A DNA stretch of 64,000 nucleotides from Amycolatopsis jiangsuensis (GTDB taxonomy: Bacteria > Actinomycetota > Actinomycetes > Mycobacteriales > Pseudonocardiaceae). The stretch spans positions 4,800,501 to 4,864,500 of the forward strand of contig NZ_JACHMG010000001.1 in NCBI RefSeq assembly GCF_014204865.1, written 5' to 3'. The notes beneath the pieces were generated by a model. It was not told the DNA's origin. It searched no databases and saw nothing but the letters and a program-made list of their open reading frames with translations. The position numbers were made by a program, and so were the translations under genes. Shown here one piece after another: positions 61,562 through 64,000 of this stretch. The first letter of the stretch is position 1; every line of letters begins with the position of its first letter.

Positions 61562-61975
61562 TCACTGGTCGCCGGAGCCGATGATTCCCTTGTCGATGAA
61601 GACCTCCCGCGCGACGCGGGTGGCGGCTACGGCTCGCGGGAACCCGACGTACGCGGCGGTGTGCAGGATCGCCTCGACGATCTCGTCCGGCGACAACCCG
61701 GTGTTGAGCGCCAGGCCCAGGTGCACGCGCAGTTCTTCGGTCTCACCGAGGCTGATCAGACAGGACAGCGTCACCAGATGGCGGCGCTGCGGGTCGAGTC
61801 CGGTGCGGGAGTACAGCTCGCCGAAGACGAACTCCACGACGAAGCGCGCGAGGTCGGGCGTGACCTCGTCCGCTTGCGCCATGGCACGGGACAGCGCGGG
61901 ATCACCTCCGGTGAGCCGGCGCATCGCCGCCTCGCCACGCAGGAAACGCTCCGAGCCCGCGGACGAGTCCGCCAT
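61562..61975 (-). CDS. Carboxymuconolactone decarboxylase-family protein
   Basis: 137 residues: EVTPDLARFVVEFVFGELYSR, LDPQRRHLVTLSCLISLGET, LRVHLGLALNTGLSPDEIVE and AILHTAAYVGFPRAVAAT. This is the CMD/AhpD-like fold. Only one cysteine is present in the place of the AhpD C-x2-C, so a decarboxylase or lactonase role is more likely than peroxidase. It is 29 bp upstream of the thiamine enzyme gene, probably one unit. Confidence 0.88.
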   Translation of the reverse strand: MADSSAGSERFLRGEAAMRRLTGGDPALSRAMAQADEVTPDLARFVVEFVFGELYSRTGLDPQRRHLVTLSCLISLGETEELRVHLGLALNTGLSPDEIVEAILHTAAYVGFPRAVAATRVAREVFIDKGIIGSGDQ

Positions 61976-62277
61976 GCCGCCACCTCTCCGCCACCCTCGT
62001 CCCGGTAAGCCTCGTCGCGGTGAGCAACGTCCCGATGGGCAAGGTCAGACGATATCGGCCGCCGACCGCCACTGGTAGCCGATCGGTAACAACGGGTAAC
62101 CTTGGTGCCCGTTGATCCTTTTCCCTGCGACCGACTCGTGACGACGGGTTTTCGGGGATATTCCGGCGAAGAGGGCCGCGTTGGGGTCGGGCTGGGATCG
62201 GACTGGGGTCGACTGCCCGCACTTCCGCGCCGACGTCACCGGCACTGATGCCGATGGAGACCCTGTGGCAGATCGCC

Positions 62278-62706
62278 TCAGTGCTCGCCGCCGGCGGCTG
62301 CCTTGATCTGCTCGAACCGAGCACTCATCTGCCGCGCAACCGCCTCGGCCGCGCGCAACGGGCGGACCATCACCATGAAGTCGGCGATCCGGCCGTCGGC
62401 GTCGTACTGCAGGAAGTCGCAGCCGGTGACGTCGAGCCCCTCGACCTTTGCCTCGAAGACCAGTGCGTGGTCGACGCCGTTCGGGTCGCGGATCTCGCGG
62501 ATGTAGTGCAGGTCCTCCAGCAGCTGGATCACCTCGCGAAGAATGGCCGAGGTGATCGCCTTGCCCCGGTAGGGCTTGAACGCGACCGGGCTACGGAACA
62601 CGACGTCCTCGGCCAGCAGTGCGTCCATCGCAGCCGGGTCATGCGCCTCGACAGCCTCGCGAAACGTCCGCACAGCCACTCCCCGCTCCTGCACATGATC
62701 GAACAT
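62278..62706 (-). CDS. SnoaL/NTF2-like protein
   Basis: 142 residues from the ATG at 62706. NTF2-like fold: VRTFREAVEAHDPAAMDALLAEDVVFRSPVAFKPYRG, then HALVFEAKVEGLDVTGCDFL and GRIADFMVMVRPL. Typical of nuclear-transport-factor-2-like proteins that isomerise or bind small molecules. It stands alone between two leftward genes. Function unknown. Confidence 0.8.
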   Translation of the reverse strand: MFDHVQERGVAVRTFREAVEAHDPAAMDALLAEDVVFRSPVAFKPYRGKAITSAILREVIQLLEDLHYIREIRDPNGVDHALVFEAKVEGLDVTGCDFLQYDADGRIADFMVMVRPLRAAEAVARQMSARFEQIKAAAGGEH

Positions 62707-62818
62707 CGCCGACCCTATGGTCGGTCTGTCGTCGTGTCCAGCGAGGTGAACTCGACTCACGGGCCGCCTCGACAAGCAGGCTCCGGGGCCCGCCGCGGCG
62801 CAAGACAGGAGCGGCGCC

Positions 62819-63676
62819 CTACACCAGGCCGGCCGCGTGCGGCTTCGCCTCCAGGGCGGCGGTCACGAACGACGCGACCAGTGGCCGGCGGTCCTGCTCG
62901 TTCCAGGCGAGTACGAGACGGCTGGGTGGCGCGTCGGTCACCGGGACGCACTCCACGCCGACCTGCATCGGTTCGATCAGTGAGCGGGGCAGCACGCCGA
63001 CCATCCGGCCCACCTTGACCATGTCGACCAGCTGGACCACGTCGGCGACCTCCGGGCCGGTGCCGGCACCACCGGGAACGTCCTTCCAGTGCGGCAGGGT
63101 CTCGCCTTCCAGGTCGGCCATCCGGACCGACTTCCGGCCGGCCAGCCGGTGCCCGAGCGGGAGGATGGCGACCCGGTCCTCCGTGCGGAGCGTCTCGTGG
63201 GCCAAGCCGTCGAGATCGTCGAACGGCGCGTAGAGCAGGCCGACGTCCGCCCTTCCGTCGCGCAGGAAGTCGGTGCGGTCGGCAGGACCGCTGAACAGGA
63301 CGTTGACCCGGCGGGCGCCCGGCTGCTGGGCGTACCCGGCCAGGATCCCGGACAGCAGACCGCCATCGCCGCCCGGCTTGAGCACGAGCCGCAGGGGAGC
63401 CTGGGTGTCGCCGGCGCGACGGGCGTTCCGCACCGCCGCACCTACCGCGTTCAGCGCGTGCCTGCCGTGCTCCCGCAACGCCTCCCCAGCCGGGGTGAGC
63501 GACACCTGACGGCTGGAGCGGACGAACAGCGCGACCCCGAGTCGTCCCTCGATCCGCCGGATCGCCTTCGACAGCGCGGGCTGGGCGATCGACAGCCGGG
63601 CGGCCGCCCGGCCGAAGTGCAGTTCGTCGGCGACCGCGATGAAGTACTCGAGCTCCCGCGTCTCCAGCTCAATCAT
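62819..63676 (-). CDS. LysR-family regulator
   Basis: 285 residues. Helix-turn-helix: LHFGRAAARLSIAQPALSKAIRRIEGRLGVALFVRSSRQVSLTPAGEAL. The effector domain carries LRLVLKPGGDGGLLSGIL and RADVGLLYAPFDDLDGLAHE. It is divergent from the partial gene at 63747, its probable target, with 70 bp between them. Confidence 0.92.
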   Translation of the reverse strand: MIELETRELEYFIAVADELHFGRAAARLSIAQPALSKAIRRIEGRLGVALFVRSSRQVSLTPAGEALREHGRHALNAVGAAVRNARRAGDTQAPLRLVLKPGGDGGLLSGILAGYAQQPGARRVNVLFSGPADRTDFLRDGRADVGLLYAPFDDLDGLAHETLRTEDRVAILPLGHRLAGRKSVRMADLEGETLPHWKDVPGGAGTGPEVADVVQLVDMVKVGRMVGVLPRSLIEPMQVGVECVPVTDAPPSRLVLAWNEQDRRPLVASFVTAALEAKPHAAGLV

Positions 63677-63746
63677 GCCTCCAGGTTATCGCCGAATGTC
63701 CAATCGGTCTTGGACGGCGGCGGCAGGACAGGCGAAGAATCGAGGC

Positions 63747-64000
63747 ATGCTCACACATACGATGATCGTTTCCTTCAACGAGCCCCTTCCCGACGCCGAG
63801 CTCGACCAGTACCTCGCGGATATCGAACAGGCGATGTTCGACACGGGTTTCGCGCAGTCGGTCGCGACTCGGCGGCATGTTCCGACCCCCGGTGAGGAGG
63901 CCATCCCGGCGCTGATCGCCACCGCGATCGTGCAGGTCGCCGTGGCCGACACAGACACGCTGGCGAAAGCGTTCACCTCGCCCAGCCTGCACCAGATGAT
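63747..64000 (+). CDS. Hypothetical protein, cut by window end
   Basis: 84 codons are open from the ATG at 63747, which has CGAGG upstream, to the window edge with no stop. The text MIVSFNEPLPDAELDQYLAD, FDTGFAQSVATRRHVPTPGE and PALIATAIVQVAVADTDTLA is protein-like. Divergent from the LysR gene. No family recognised from the fragment. Confidence 0.65.
   Translation, partial: MLTHTMIVSFNEPLPDAELDQYLADIEQAMFDTGFAQSVATRRHVPTPGEEAIPALIATAIVQVAVADTDTLAKAFTSPSLHQM

Overview
This is a high-GC actinobacterial chromosome segment. WhiB, SigF/RsbW-type stress regulators, small secreted chaplin-like proteins, frequent GTG starts and four-base ATGA/GTGA gene overlaps all fit the Actinomycetota. Ribulose monophosphate (RuMP) pathway genes, including an ATP-type phosphofructokinase of the kind known from methanol-grown Amycolatopsis methanolica, point to a methylotrophic Pseudonocardiaceae-like organism. 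The genus is an inference.

Layout. 1-23.1 kb is housekeeping and accessory sequence: the end of an SRPBCC protein; a CHAT/TPR protein with its own ECF-like sigma factor and a small partner; a GDSL-like hydrolase; an MFS exporter with a convergent TetR regulator; a partner-switching stress cluster (STAS, WhiB, RsbW-like kinases, SigF-like sigma); an aldo/keto reductase; an HNH nuclease; secreted proteins; a GH43-like enzyme; a STAS-ANTAR protein; a PRC-barrel/DUF2382 protein. Several gene-free stretches here carry short tandem repeats.

23.3-50.1 kb is a one-carbon island. The leftward genes hps, tkt, hxlB (6-phospho-3-hexuloisomerase), glpX and pfk, with rpe, rpiB, a class I fructose-bisphosphate aldolase and a second, degenerate glpX, encode formaldehyde fixation and ribulose-5-phosphate regeneration. 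No transaldolase is present, so a sedoheptulose-bisphosphatase variant of the cycle is likely. In the middle lies a PQQ alcohol dehydrogenase with the Asp-x-Asp signature of lanthanide-dependent (XoxF-type) enzymes, a cupredoxin-like partner, KatG, an MntP-like transporter, a 24-residue pqqA gene, and pqqBCDE about 6 kb away. Two divergent GAF-LytTR regulators and a LysR regulator are the candidate controls. The island contains two nearly identical 790-bp inverted copies of hps with its leader (28766-29555 and 49285-50075). They enclose 19.7 kb that could invert by homologous recombination.

50.1-54.9 kb looks eroded: an acetate-type transporter, a DUF1028 gene joined out of frame to the tail of a PucR-type regulator, and a luciferase-like monooxygenase without its N-terminus. 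54.9-64 kb is catabolic: a linalool dehydratase/isomerase-like protein overlapping a SCO1-like protein and divergent from a TetR gene, with two near-identical palindromic operators; an epoxide hydrolase divergent from another TetR gene with two 18-bp palindromes; a TPP enzyme with a carboxymuconolactone-decarboxylase-like protein; and a LysR gene divergent from a gene cut by the window end.

The genes suggest that methanol or another alcohol is oxidised by the PQQ enzyme, formaldehyde is trapped by Hps/HxlB, and the sugar-phosphate enzymes regenerate the acceptor. All functions come from reading the translated sequence. No database search was run.
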